Below, piece after piece: positions 1-8,840 of a stretch of 60,371 nt of DNA. The number at the start of each line of letters is the position of its first letter. Positions within the stretch are counted from its first letter, which is position 1. The notes beneath the pieces were generated by a model, which saw only the letters and a list, made by a program, of their open reading frames with translations, was not told the origin of the DNA and ran no database searches. The stretch is from JAHWKV01 sp040905365 (lineage in GTDB: Bacteria > Actinomycetota > CADDZG01 > JAHWKV01). The position numbers were made by a program, and so were the translations under genes. The stretch is taken from positions 1 to 60,371 of the forward strand of contig JBBDRQ010000006.1 of the NCBI GenBank assembly GCA_040905365.1. The letters run 5' to 3'.

Positions 1-54
1 AGGAAACACCTCACGCGCTCCAAACCTCGCAAACGTTAGTGGTCACGGCACTAG
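1..54. repeat. Right arm of the 169-bp hairpin repeat, cut by the window edge
   Basis: These 54 bases align end to end, without gaps, with the last 54 bases of the complete element at 43361-43529 (positions 43476-43529). They end in the same CTAG. This copy belongs to the subtype whose end reads CTAGTGCCGTGACCAC (reverse complement), also seen at 11686 and 16325. The element continues beyond base 1. Confidence 0.85.
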
Positions 55-88
55 GATCCTGGGATCTGCATCTGTTGTGCCGGGTTCG

Positions 89-1300
89 CTACCCTGCCTT
101 GGCCAGGCTCTTGTTGCCCCTTTTTTTGGCCAGGCGGCGCCAATCCTGAAGCTTGCGCCGCGCGGTAACGGTGTGTGGATGGTTCTTGCCCAGGATGCGG
201 TTGCTGTCGGTCAGCACCTGCTCCTGCAGAACGGTGGCTTGTGATGCCTGCCCCGCCGCCAGGTAGTAGTAGGCGAGGTTGGTGCGGGAGCGGAGGGTGC
301 TGGGGTGGTCGGGCCCCTTCGCCTGCTCCAGCTTGACGAGAATCTGCTCCTCGCGAACCAACAGGCTGCGCACCGGCTCGGGGGCCTGCTCGGCCACTAG
401 GGACGGCTGGAGGAGCACGGGCTCGGGCGCCGGCTTGACCTCGACCGACGGGTCACGATCAACCGTTCCGGTGTCCGTCTGGTCCACCGCCGGCGTCTGC
501 TCGGACGCAGGCTCTGCTAACGGGTCCACCGCCTCCGGAATCTGGTTAGCCGCAACTGCAGGAACCGGTTCGGCCACGGTCGTTCGCTCGGGCGGCCACC
601 TCAGAATGCTCGGGGCTGGTTGAGGCGCCTCGGTTGTGCTGGGGGGTGCCTCCTGGTCGCTCCCGGCCGCCTGCGCCTTTGTTGCCCAGGGCAAGGACTT
701 GGCCGGAGCCGGCACCGACACTGCCGGCCGCTCGGCTGGCCATTTCAGCCGGTCGCCCACCTGCGCGCCGGCCGGCTCGTCGGCGGCGGTCATGCTTTGC
801 GTCCTCGCCGAAGCACTGCGCGGGGAGGAGGTGAGTATCAACCAGGCCGCGGCGATAAGGATCGCAAACCCGGCGATCCCGGCGTTGAGGGCCACCTGAG
901 CAGCGGGTCCTTGCAGATCTTCCTGCAAACCGAACAGCCCCACTCGGTTGCTAATAATCAGAGCGACGGCGCTGGCCAGCAGGACGAACGCTCCGGCTAA
1001 CGTATTGCCCAGGTTGGGGAATCGGGCTACTCCGATCGCGAGCAGGATTGCGACGATGCCCTGAGCCACAAAGAGCGGCCCGATGATCGCGATTTCGCGG
1101 TATCCGTCGGACCACAGGTGCAGGTGGACGATGCCCGAGGTTGCCAGCAGGGCCACCCCGGCCAGCGTGGCAACGGTGAGCGCCACTCGGCGGGTCAAAG
1201 AGGCCCCGGGAACCATGCGCCGCCGCAGCAGACGGAGTCTCAGGCGGAGCCTAAGGGTCGGATCGGCCGGCCGGGAGGTACTTGTGACCGTTAGCGACAT
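89..1300 (-). CDS. Four-TM membrane protein with C-terminal TPR-like repeats
   Basis: This 403-aa protein has no name that I recognise. A basic N-terminus with an unusual Arg-Leu alternation (RLRLRLRLL) leads into about four hydrophobic segments (near residues 36-57, 68-92, 98-118, 138-158). A long Pro/Ala/Glu-rich linker (about 160-320) follows, and the protein ends in about 70 residues resembling kinesin-light-chain type TPR units (GPDHPSTLRSRTNLAYYYLAAG and LGKNHPHTVTARRKL). The start is supported by GGAAAGGA about seven bases upstream of the ATG. The TPR block is usually repeated many times in actinobacterial signalling or NB-ARC-type proteins; here only about one and a half units remain. 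A membrane-anchored protein-protein interaction role is inference. It lies 194 bp downstream of the fructosamine-kinase-like gene and may be read from the same operon. Confidence 0.75.
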   Translation of the reverse strand: MSLTVTSTSRPADPTLRLRLRLRLLRRRMVPGASLTRRVALTVATLAGVALLATSGIVHLHLWSDGYREIAIIGPLFVAQGIVAILLAIGVARFPNLGNTLAGAFVLLASAVALIISNRVGLFGLQEDLQGPAAQVALNAGIAGFAILIAAAWLILTSSPRSASARTQSMTAADEPAGAQVGDRLKWPAERPAVSVPAPAKSLPWATKAQAAGSDQEAPPSTTEAPQPAPSILRWPPERTTVAEPVPAVAANQIPEAVDPLAEPASEQTPAVDQTDTGTVDRDPSVEVKPAPEPVLLQPSLVAEQAPEPVRSLLVREEQILVKLEQAKGPDHPSTLRSRTNLAYYYLAAGQASQATVLQEQVLTDSNRILGKNHPHTVTARRKLQDWRRLAKKRGNKSLAKAG

Positions 1301-1494
1301 ATCCAGGTCCTTTCCAAATCGATAGTCTCAAAGGGGATTCGGGGCCGGGGGGATCGTGGATTGGAAGGTGCTGTCTCTTTGAATCCGGGAGCGTGCGCCC
1401 GGGTGCCTGCAGTACCAGCGGTACGACCTGGGGCGCCTGGTGTCCTCGGGCTCAGCCGTGCCGGCTGCTGATGCTCAAGGGCGCGCCTATTGCC

Positions 1495-2358
1495 TTAGGC
1501 GGCGCGCAGGGCGGATGCGGCTGCGGACTCGGCCTGGGCCGCGTAGCCGCCGCCGAAAAGCGCCGCATGAACGACCAGCGGGAACAGCTGGTGCAGCCCG
1601 GTGCGGCTCTCCCAGCCGGCGGACAGCGGATACTCCTGCTGGTAGGCGTCGATGATTCGCCCCAGTTGTGGGGCCCCGAACAATTTCAGCATCGCTAAAT
1701 CCGTCTCCCGATGGCCTCCATGCGCGGCCGGGTCTATAAGCCACGCCCGGCCGTCGGCACCCCAAAGTAGGTTGCCGCTCCATAGGTCGCCGTGGAGACG
1801 AGCCGGCGGCTCCGGGGGTCCGGCAAGCCTATCGATGTCCTGGGCGACACGATGGATGGTTTCCATCTGCTGGCTGCTGAGACTTCCGGCATCGTAAGCC
1901 ATCTTCAGGTACACCTCCACGCGGTGGGCTGCGTAGAACGTGGCCCAGTCATCCTCCTCGACGTTGTGCATGGGCGCCAAGCCGATGGTGCCGGTGGCCG
2001 GACCGCCCGTAGGAGGGGACCCGAACGATGGAGCCCCGGATCGGTGCAGCCGGGCAAGCTGCCGGCCCAGGTCCTGTGCGGCGAGCGGGTCGGGGCGACC
2101 GGTCGGGATCAGGTCGGTGACCATCCACAGCTCGTCATATTCGCGCACGCGCGGCGTGTGTACCGTCCGGGTCTCGGCCAGCCAGTTTAGCGAGGCAACC
2201 TCGGATGCGATGGCTCCGGGACGGGCATCGGTCTTGGCCAGGACGCCGTCCTGGTTTTCCAGTCTTACCTCATACGCGGCGCCGCCCAGCGGGTGGGCGC
2301 TAAGTGCCGGTACCCCCATGAGCCGGGCCACCGCCGCGCGGGGGTCGGGCAGGGTCAT
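1495..2358 (-). CDS. Fructosamine kinase family protein
   Basis: This 287-aa protein has the aminoglycoside phosphotransferase/protein-kinase-like fold of the fructosamine-3-kinase family. The catalytic loop LHGDLWSGNLLW (from about residue 188) and the metal-binding segment LIDPAAHGGHRETDL (from about 207) are intact. Family members phosphorylate protein-bound ketoamines so that the glycation adduct decomposes. The start codon overlaps the stop of the tyrosine phosphatase gene by four bases (ATGA type), so the two are translationally coupled. Coupling of fructosamine kinase with a low-molecular-weight phosphatase is a recurring bacterial arrangement and suggests a shared role in protein deglycation and repair. 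The substrate is inferred from the family only. Confidence 0.88.
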   Translation of the reverse strand: MTLPDPRAAVARLMGVPALSAHPLGGAAYEVRLENQDGVLAKTDARPGAIASEVASLNWLAETRTVHTPRVREYDELWMVTDLIPTGRPDPLAAQDLGRQLARLHRSGAPSFGSPPTGGPATGTIGLAPMHNVEEDDWATFYAAHRVEVYLKMAYDAGSLSSQQMETIHRVAQDIDRLAGPPEPPARLHGDLWSGNLLWGADGRAWLIDPAAHGGHRETDLAMLKLFGAPQLGRIIDAYQQEYPLSAGWESRTGLHQLFPLVVHAALFGGGYAAQAESAAASALRAA

Positions 2359-2831
2359 TCGTCCAGGTTCAGCCGGATCCAGTCGAGCAAACCCGGCATT
2401 GACTCTTCGATCATGCCCAGCACGCGGGTAAAGCCGCCGTTGCCGCCGTAGTAGGGGTCCGGGACGTCCAGCTCGGGGCCGGATCCGGGATCGAACGAGC
2501 GCAGCAAACGAATACGATCCATGCCGCCGGCTGAGCTGCCGACCAGGCGCTGGAGGAGGCGGTAATGGCCGGAGTCGAGCGCGACGAGCAGGTCCGCGTC
2601 GAGGTGCTCAGGGCCAACCATAGCCGCTACGTGGGCGGTGGGGTAGCCCTTCTCGGCGAGGGTCGACGCTGCCCTGTAGTCGGCGGGCTGCCCAACATGC
2701 CAGCCGCCGGTCCCGGCGCTGGTTACCTTGACCTTGCCGGCCAGCCCTTCCCTCTCCAGGTGCTCGAGCATGACCTTCTCCGCCATCGGCGACCTGCAGA
2801 TGTTGCCCGAGCAAACAAAACAGATGTGCAT
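2355..2831 (-). CDS. Low-molecular-weight protein-tyrosine phosphatase
   Basis: This 158-aa protein starts directly with the P-loop: CFVCSGNICRSPMAEK contains the C-X5-R-S active site (catalytic Cys near residue 7, Arg near 13). The general acid loop is DVPDPYYGG near the C-terminus, with the conserved Asp and Tyr-Tyr. Length and order match the LMW-PTP family, which dephosphorylates phosphotyrosine proteins or low-molecular phosphoesters in the cytoplasm. It lies 31 bp downstream of SURF1 and overlaps the fructosamine kinase gene, so it is part of the minus-strand operon. Arsenate reductases share the fold, but the context does not favour that. Confidence 0.93.
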   Translation of the reverse strand: MHICFVCSGNICRSPMAEKVMLEHLEREGLAGKVKVTSAGTGGWHVGQPADYRAASTLAEKGYPTAHVAAMVGPEHLDADLLVALDSGHYRLLQRLVGSSAGGMDRIRLLRSFDPGSGPELDVPDPYYGGNGGFTRVLGMIEESMPGLLDWIRLNLDE

Positions 2832-2862
2832 GGCTACAAAATAACCTCTTGAGCCGGATCGC

Positions 2863-3615
2863 TCAGCTTCCGGCGAGCGCGCGGCGTTCTTTGCGGATCA
2901 ATCCAGCGTAGGCAACCGAGGCGGCAACGGCGAAGAACAGCCACTGCAAAGCGTAGGACAGGTGCGGTCCATCGTCCGGCTCGGGGATCGGTACCGGCTC
3001 GGGAAGCTCGCCGGGGTTGGGCGGCTGTTGGTCCTGGAGCCGCAGGTATAGAGGAACCACCTCGTAGGGAAGCTGCTCGCCCAGCCTGTCCAGGTCGACC
3101 CTGGGCAGGGAGGAAACCCGCCCCGGCGGGGGGTCGGATATGCCGAGGAACCCCTTTTTCTCGGACTGCAGCAACAGCCCCGCTACCCGTACCCGACCCT
3201 CGGGCGGCGCGGTCTGGGCTGTGCCCGGCTCGTCGATCTCCATCGGAATCCAACCCCGGTCGACGATCAAGGCGGTTCCCGAGCCGGTCAACAGGGGAGT
3301 GAGGAGGTGATGTCCCGGACGGCCCTCCTGGGAACGGGATCGCAGCAGGACCTCCTCGGAAACGTCGTAAGTGCCGCTGGTTTCCAGGCGCCTGTACGCC
3401 GCTCGGTCGAGGCTGACGGAGTCGCTGCCGGCTCCGAAGGCTTCCTGCAAGTCTGCAGCGGGCAGCCGAGCCTGCTCCAGCAGGCGGTGGTTGTCCGCCT
3501 TGCGGGTTTGCAGACGATCGAACTGCCATGCCGCCAGCGCCAAGCAGGTCATGACGACGATGGCCGCAAAGATATGGATGATCATCCACCGACGGGTGGC
3601 AAAGGGGCTGTGCAT
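2863..3615 (-). CDS. SURF1 family cytochrome oxidase assembly protein
   Basis: This 250-aa protein has one transmembrane helix near the N-terminus (about residues 13-30) and one near the C-terminus (about 222-240), flanking a periplasmic domain, as in SURF1/Shy1. Family signatures are visible: GRPGHHLLTPLL, LIVDRGWIP and GPHLSYALQWLFFA. SURF1 proteins help insert heme a into subunit I of aa3-type cytochrome c oxidase. No oxidase genes are in the window, so the target lies elsewhere. It sits 57 bp downstream of the ABC permease gene on the same strand. Confidence 0.92.
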   Translation of the reverse strand: MHSPFATRRWMIIHIFAAIVVMTCLALAAWQFDRLQTRKADNHRLLEQARLPAADLQEAFGAGSDSVSLDRAAYRRLETSGTYDVSEEVLLRSRSQEGRPGHHLLTPLLTGSGTALIVDRGWIPMEIDEPGTAQTAPPEGRVRVAGLLLQSEKKGFLGISDPPPGRVSSLPRVDLDRLGEQLPYEVVPLYLRLQDQQPPNPGELPEPVPIPEPDDGPHLSYALQWLFFAVAASVAYAGLIRKERRALAGS

Positions 3616-3672
3616 CGTAGAGACCCAGATTACCTGTCCCGGCGGTGTAGGTGATCCGGTGCCCGGCCCGGA

Positions 3673-5271
3673 TCAGCCGATGTCGCGGCGGCGTAGACCG
3701 GTGAGGCCGACCGCCGTCAACAGAAGCGCCGTGGTTGTCAAAAGCGCGGCGGGAAGCAGCTCGGGATCGTCGGAGGTGAAGGGAACGTGGCTGAAAGGAG
3801 AAAGATTCATCACCCACTGGTCCAGGCTCAAGATGGGCCCCAGCTGTCCGAGCAACAAGAACGCGGTCAGGGCAACCCACGCGAGGAAGATGAGTCTGGG
3901 GGCCACTCCAAACAGGGCCAGAGTGAGGCCGGCCAGCACCAGAACGGCCGGTACCTGCGTCAGCGCGGTGCTCAAGATATTCAGGGCGGCGCCGGCGGCG
4001 TCGCCGGTCCTGAGGCCGTGCACGAGGCCTGCGCTCGCGCCGGCGACGGCCATCATGCTCAGCACGCCTACGGTCACCGGCAGCATGTGGCTCAAGGCCC
4101 AGCGTACGCGGCCTACTTTGGTCGCCAGCACCGGCTCGGCGCGGTAGCCGGTCTCCTCGGATCGCAAGCGAAGGGTGGCCTGAACTGCAAAGGCCGAGGC
4201 GACGACGGCCAGCAGGCCCAGCACCGAGCTGAAGAAGACGTCCTCGAGCAGCCCGCCTCCACCCATACTGTCGAAGATTTCACGTAGTTGCGGAGTGTCG
4301 TCGAGCAGGTCGCCGATACCCTCGGCCAGCGAACCGAAGACCGCGCCGGTGATCGCAAAGCCAACCGTCCAAGCGGCGATGGACCCTTGGTGCAGGCGCC
4401 AGGCCAGTCCAAACGGTCCCAGGGTAAGCGCTCCGCCGCGGGCGGGACCCCGCCTGGGCTCGAAGACGCCCGCGCCCAGGTCGCGGCCGGTGATCAAAAC
4501 GTAGGCGGTGCCGGCACAGATGAAGAGCAGCGTGGCGAACATTGCAAAAATCCACCATCGCTCGCCTGCGAAAGGTCGAACCTGCTGCGCCCACCCAACC
4601 GGCGAGGCAAACGAGAGCAACTCCATCCGGCCGGAGGAGGCCGAGTCGCCCACTGCCCTGATCAGGTACGCAGCGGCGAGCGTGGTGCCGGCGAGTGCGC
4701 TCGAGGTGCGGGCGTTGGTGGTCAGCTGGGCGGTAACCGCCGAGACGCCGGCGAAGGTCAATCCTACGCAGGCTATTCCCAAGCCCAGGGCCATAGCACC
4801 GGCGGCCGGCTGGCCGAGGGCTACCAAAGCCGCGGCAACGGCACCGCCGATTGTGAGGCTGCCTGCGAAGGAAACCATGAGCGCCGCAGCGAGCGGCGCA
4901 ATCCGTCCGACGACGCCGGCCATCACCAGTTCGAGTCTTTGCGCCTCCTCCTCGGCCCGGGTGTGTCTTGTAACCGTGAATACGGCGAACAGCCCGGTAA
5001 GCACTGACGCGACGCCTCCCAGGCGCCAGGCCACCAGCCCGCCGATGGAGGACAGGTCGAACGCCGGACCGACCATAGCCACCAGGGCCGGGTTGTTGAC
5101 CAACGTCGTCCCCAATTCCCGGCGGGATCCGACGGTGGGGTACAGTTCCTCGAACGCCACTCCGGTAAGGTAGGTGAGTACGCCGAACGTCAATACCCAG
5201 GCCGGAAGGCGGAATCGGTCCAGTCGAAGGTTGAGCCGTATCAGGGTGGCGGTGCCCGCCAGGGAGCTCAT
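3673..5271 (-). CDS. ABC-2 type exporter permease (TnrB-like)
   Basis: This 532-aa membrane protein has about twelve hydrophobic segments and resembles the actinobacterial permeases annotated as exporters of polyketide antibiotics (tetronasin-resistance TnrB type). The start was set at the ATG at 5271-5269 because it overlaps the TGA of the upstream ATPase gene in an ATGA arrangement and leads directly into a positively charged N-terminus before the first helix. The open frame continues upstream to 5592, but that part lies antisense-free inside the ATPase gene in another frame and is not credible. Its cargo (lipid, peptide or drug) cannot be told from sequence. Confidence 0.88.
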   Translation of the reverse strand: MSSLAGTATLIRLNLRLDRFRLPAWVLTFGVLTYLTGVAFEELYPTVGSRRELGTTLVNNPALVAMVGPAFDLSSIGGLVAWRLGGVASVLTGLFAVFTVTRHTRAEEEAQRLELVMAGVVGRIAPLAAALMVSFAGSLTIGGAVAAALVALGQPAAGAMALGLGIACVGLTFAGVSAVTAQLTTNARTSSALAGTTLAAAYLIRAVGDSASSGRMELLSFASPVGWAQQVRPFAGERWWIFAMFATLLFICAGTAYVLITGRDLGAGVFEPRRGPARGGALTLGPFGLAWRLHQGSIAAWTVGFAITGAVFGSLAEGIGDLLDDTPQLREIFDSMGGGGLLEDVFFSSVLGLLAVVASAFAVQATLRLRSEETGYRAEPVLATKVGRVRWALSHMLPVTVGVLSMMAVAGASAGLVHGLRTGDAAGAALNILSTALTQVPAVLVLAGLTLALFGVAPRLIFLAWVALTAFLLLGQLGPILSLDQWVMNLSPFSHVPFTSDDPELLPAALLTTTALLLTAVGLTGLRRRDIG

Positions 5272-6176
5272 GCGCCGGCCGTCGGCTCGACCGGTTCCTC
5301 GACGGCGTAGTGGCTCAGGAACAGTTCTTCCAGGGTGGGCGGCCGGCTCTGGAGGTTGCGCACCCCGATGCGGCCCAGGTGGGCCAGTACGTCGGTCAGG
5401 TGCCCCTGCTCGACCTCGCAATCGACGCGGGACCCGGTTACCCGGAGGTTGGACACCCCCGAGATGGCGTTGAGGGAGTGGGGCTGGCTGAGTACCTCGG
5501 CGGACAGGGAGGTGCGGGTGAGGTGCCTGAGCTTGGCCAAAGACCCGCTTTGTACAATGCGCCCCCCGCGGATGATGCTGACCCGGTCGCACAGGGCCTC
5601 GACCTCGGACAGGATGTGGCTGGACAGCAGGATCGTGCGGCCGTTATCGACCTCCTCGAGCACGCACTGGCGGAAAGTGACCTCCATGAGCGGGTCGAGG
5701 CCGGCGGTGGGCTCATCCAACAGCAGGAGCTCCACGGAAGAGCTGAGCGCCGCCACCAAGGCTACTTTTTGGCGGTTTCCCTTGGAGTAGGTACGCCCCT
5801 TCTTGGTCGGATCCAGATCAAAGAGTTCCAGCAGTTCCTTACGGCGATTGGCATCGAGCCCTCCGCGCAGTTTTCCCAGCAGGTCAATGGTTTCTCCGCC
5901 CGAGAGGCTGGGCCACAGGGAGACATCCCCGGGAACGTAAGCAAGCCGGGAGTGCAGTTCGGTGGCGTCGTGCCACGGATCCTTGCCCAACAGCCGGGCG
6001 GTGCCGGAATCGGCTTTCAACAGACCGAGCAGCACTCGAAGGGTGGTGGACTTTCCGGCGCCGTTGGGTCCGAGGAAGCCGTGCACCTCGCCGGTTCCCA
6101 CAGTCAGGTCGAGACCGTCCAGTGCGCGGGTCGGACCGAAGTGTTTGTGTAGCCCGACGGTTTCGATCGCGTTCAC
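5268..6176 (-). CDS. ABC transporter ATP-binding protein
   Basis: This 302-aa nucleotide-binding domain has Walker A GPNGAGKST (near residue 37), the signature YSKGNRQKV (near 134), Walker B LLLLDEPTAGLDP and the H-loop LLSSHIL. The C-terminal 80 residues form the DrrA/CcmA-type extension common in drug and lipid exporters. It is coupled by an ATGA overlap to its permease, and together they would form an ATP-driven exporter. It lies 37 bp downstream of the penicillin-binding protein gene, so an envelope-related cargo is plausible, but that is inference. Confidence 0.95.
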   Translation of the reverse strand: MNAIETVGLHKHFGPTRALDGLDLTVGTGEVHGFLGPNGAGKSTTLRVLLGLLKADSGTARLLGKDPWHDATELHSRLAYVPGDVSLWPSLSGGETIDLLGKLRGGLDANRRKELLELFDLDPTKKGRTYSKGNRQKVALVAALSSSVELLLLDEPTAGLDPLMEVTFRQCVLEEVDNGRTILLSSHILSEVEALCDRVSIIRGGRIVQSGSLAKLRHLTRTSLSAEVLSQPHSLNAISGVSNLRVTGSRVDCEVEQGHLTDVLAHLGRIGVRNLQSRPPTLEELFLSHYAVEEPVEPTAGA

Positions 6177-6213
6177 GGCCGTGATCCTACATTGGTTGCT
6201 CAGAACCCAAAGA

Positions 6214-8244
6214 TTAGTCGAAGATGCTTCGACCGCGCCCTCTCCCGGGATTTTCCCGCGGGTCGGGTACCGAACAGAACGGGAAGCACGGCGGGAAGTT
6301 GAGCTCGGGTATTTCGACGATGCGAGGCGGTTGCGGCCTGTGTCTGATCACCTCACCGCCGAGCTCGGGTTCGTGGAAGTCCGAAGCCTCGATGCCTTCC
6401 AGTGCCCGGGTCATGAACTCCGCCCAGACGGAGGCCGGGAAGGAACCGCCCGAGACCGACCGGCCCCGGACGTTGGTCATCAAGGGGATCGTTCCGTCCT
6501 CGTCGGGCGCATAGCCCATCCAAACGACGGCGGTGAGCTCCGGGGTATAGCCGGCGAACCAGGCATCCTGGAAGTTGTCGGTGGTGCCGGTCTTGCCGGC
6601 GGCGGGCCGGCCGATCCTGGCTCGGGTACCGGTGCCGGAGCGTATGTTGCGCTCCAGCACGTAGTTGACGGTGTCGGCCACGTTGGGTTCGATGGCCCGG
6701 GTTTCGACGGGGGAGCGCTGGGCGAAGATCTGGCCGTCGGTCAGGACGATCCTCTCCACCAGCAAGGGCGCCGGGCGGACCCCCCCTTGCGCAAAGGTCG
6801 TGTAGGCCTCGGCCATCTCCATCGGAGTTACGGCCGAGGTCCCCAGCGCGAGCGCGCACCCGGTGTCGTGAGCAGGGATATCGATGCCCAACCTGGAGGC
6901 CATCCGGACGAACTTGGCGGGAGAGACGACCTCATCCATCATCTGGGCGTAGACGGTGTTGATGGAGCTGGTGGTGGCGGAGACTATGTCCACGAATCCG
7001 TAGCCGGAGTGGCCGTAGTTCGAGACGCGCCACGGACTGCCGTCGGCATTTTTACACTCGTCCGAGCGAAGCGTTACCGACGAGCGGCCGGAATACGTGG
7101 AGTGCACCGACTTGCCCTCATCCACGAAGGCGGCCAGTGCGATGGGCTTGAATGCCGAACCCGCCTGCCTCCCCCCATCTCCGCCAGGAGGGTTCACTGC
7201 AAAGTTGAAGCCGCGGGCACGCTGGATGCTGTCGACATCCCGGCCGCCGACCATCGCCCGTACCCGGCCCTGGGGATCCATGGCCACCAGCGCGGCTTCG
7301 GGATCGGTGGGTTCGTCCAGGACCGAACGCACGGCGGCTTCTGCCGCATCCTGCATACGCAGGTCCAAGGTGGTGTGGATGTCCAGCCCGCCGCGCAGGA
7401 TCTGGTCGTCGCTTAGGCCGAAATCGCTCTTGAGCAGGCGGCGTACGTGCTCGACGAAGTAGCCTGCCCTGGAAGAGTCGACCTCGATGGTCTGGCCCGG
7501 TTTGAACTGGGCGGCGAGATCTTCCTCGCGAGCGCCGCCGGCGGTGCCTTCGTCGATGAACCCGGCTTCCTGCATCTTGGCGATGACCGAATTGCGCGCG
7601 GTCAACGCCCTTTGCGGGTGCTGGTCGATTTGATGGCGCTGCGGTGCGGGCATGATGCCGGCGAGGTAGGCAGATTGGCCGACGCTGAGATCGGCTGCGG
7701 AGACCTTGAAGTAGGTTCTGGCCGCGGCCTCGGCTCCATAGGCTCCCCGGCCGAAGTAGACGGCGTTGAGGTAGCGCTGGAGGATCTCCTCTTTGGTCAT
7801 TCGCCGCTCGAGTTGAACCGCCCAGAAGGTCTCTTTGAGTTTGCGCCCAAAGGTACGCTTCGTACCGACTCCCGGGAAGGTATTTCGGACATATTGCTGG
7901 GTAAGGGTGGAGCCACCCTGGATGATCTCTCCGCTTTGCCAGTTGGCCCGGGCCGCGCGAATGATCCCCCGCAGGCTGTACCCTCCGTGATCGAAAAAGC
8001 TGCGGTCCTCGGCCGCGATCACGGCGTTTATCAGGTTGGGTGAGATTTGCTCCAGGTTCACCACCCGGCGGTTTTGTTCTCCGTGGAGACTGGCGATGAC
8101 CCGGCCGTCCGCGGCGAGAACCTGGGAAGACTCCGCCGGAGGCGAGAGTTCGGGCAGCGGCAGGTTGGCCAGCCAGATCAGCGCTATCAGCCCGACGGTG
8201 AACAGGCCGGCAAGAGCCGCTATAGGCCACCTGAATTTCGACAA
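6214..8244 (-). CDS. Class A penicillin-binding protein (GT51 + transpeptidase)
   Basis: This 676-aa bifunctional peptidoglycan synthase has a short cytoplasmic tail, one TM anchor (about residues 8-28), a GT51 glycosyltransferase domain (EDRSFF with the catalytic Glu near 79; GGSTLTQQYVRN; RKLKETFWA; YLNAVYFGRGAYG) and a penicillin-binding transpeptidase domain with SAFK (nucleophilic Ser, about 360), SSIN (SxN) and KTGTT (KTG box). It polymerises lipid II and cross-links the glycan strands outside the membrane. Initiation is at TTG, preceded by AAAGGAAGGG. It is the first gene of the minus-strand operon and is divergent from the ArsR/hydrogenase cluster across 228 bp. Confidence 0.96.
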   Translation of the reverse strand: MSKFRWPIAALAGLFTVGLIALIWLANLPLPELSPPAESSQVLAADGRVIASLHGEQNRRVVNLEQISPNLINAVIAAEDRSFFDHGGYSLRGIIRAARANWQSGEIIQGGSTLTQQYVRNTFPGVGTKRTFGRKLKETFWAVQLERRMTKEEILQRYLNAVYFGRGAYGAEAAARTYFKVSAADLSVGQSAYLAGIMPAPQRHQIDQHPQRALTARNSVIAKMQEAGFIDEGTAGGAREEDLAAQFKPGQTIEVDSSRAGYFVEHVRRLLKSDFGLSDDQILRGGLDIHTTLDLRMQDAAEAAVRSVLDEPTDPEAALVAMDPQGRVRAMVGGRDVDSIQRARGFNFAVNPPGGDGGRQAGSAFKPIALAAFVDEGKSVHSTYSGRSSVTLRSDECKNADGSPWRVSNYGHSGYGFVDIVSATTSSINTVYAQMMDEVVSPAKFVRMASRLGIDIPAHDTGCALALGTSAVTPMEMAEAYTTFAQGGVRPAPLLVERIVLTDGQIFAQRSPVETRAIEPNVADTVNYVLERNIRSGTGTRARIGRPAAGKTGTTDNFQDAWFAGYTPELTAVVWMGYAPDEDGTIPLMTNVRGRSVSGGSFPASVWAEFMTRALEGIEASDFHEPELGGEVIRHRPQPPRIVEIPELNFPPCFPFCSVPDPRENPGRGRGRSIFD

Positions 8245-8426
8245 TGGGACCCTTCCTTTAGCCCTTTGAGCTTACCGTCCGGCCGGTCCCGCGCAGTCGG
8301 ACGGTGTGGCTGGAGCCTGTAACCGGGAAAGTTTTTTCGGTGGACGCCCGGTTGAGACGGGTGGACGGACCAAGGTAGTTGTGATCGGCGGAAGGAGTTT
8401 CAGTCCGGAGGGCACTCTGTTGTACG

Positions 8427-8445
8427 ATAATGACAAATTATTTGT
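8427..8445. promoter_or_regulatory. Overlapping AT-rich inverted repeats upstream of the ArsR-type gene
   Basis: Two nested perfect inverted repeats lie in an AT-rich island: ATAAT-GACAA-ATTAT (8427-8441) and ACAAAT-T-ATTTGT (8433-8445). They end 28 bp before the probable CTG start of the ArsR-like gene and overlap a GATAAT hexamer that could be a -10 box. AT-rich dyads close to the start are typical of ArsR/SmtB autoregulatory operators; the assignment to this regulator is inference. Confidence 0.55.
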
Positions 8446-8472
8446 GGGCTGGCGTGGGTTTGGAGGCGCGCA

Positions 8473-8835
8473 CTGACGCTACCTGTCTATCAAGCTAGGG
8501 CCGAGTTCTTCAAGCTGCTGTCCCACCCCGCGCGTATTCGGGTCCTTGAGTTGCTGCACGACCGGGAGATGTCGGTCGGAGAGCTCCTTGACGAGATGGA
8601 TCTGGAGCAGTCCCACCTTTCCAAGCAACTGAACGATTTGCGCCGAGCCAGCCTCGTGCGCACCCGCAAGAAGGGGTCTTCGGTCTTTTACTCGGTGGCC
8701 AACCAGCAGATTTACGAGTTGCTGGAGGTGGCGCGCAAGATAATCGCATGTTCACTTACCGAGGCCCAGGACTTGCTGGCTGAGTTGCAGGCGTCCGAAT
8801 ACGCGGAGGCGTCGCAACCCCCCGGGGACACTTAG
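8473..8835 (+). CDS. ArsR-family winged-helix regulator (CTG start)
   Basis: This is a 120-aa ArsR/SmtB-like repressor. The winged helix runs from FFKLLSHPARIRVLELL through LEQSHLSKQLNDLRRASLV (recognition helix) to the wing RKKGSSVFYSV. The first ATG/GTG/TTG in frame (TTG at 8551) would delete the first helices of the domain. In-frame stops lie at 8428-8433, and the only start that restores the whole fold is CTG at 8473, six bases after GGAGG (8462-8466). No obvious metal-binding CxC box is present, so the effector is unknown. It ends five bases before the hydrogenase small-subunit gene, so the two are probably cotranscribed. Confidence 0.82.
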   Translation: MTLPVYQARAEFFKLLSHPARIRVLELLHDREMSVGELLDEMDLEQSHLSKQLNDLRRASLVRTRKKGSSVFYSVANQQIYELLEVARKIIACSLTEAQDLLAELQASEYAEASQPPGDT

Positions 8836-8840
8836 CTACG

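Noticed and set aside
5962..7416. Long plus-strand open frame of 484 codons across the ABC and PBP genes
   Set aside because: It runs antisense through two well-conserved genes with all motifs on the minus strand; the translation is low-complexity Gly/His/Arg.
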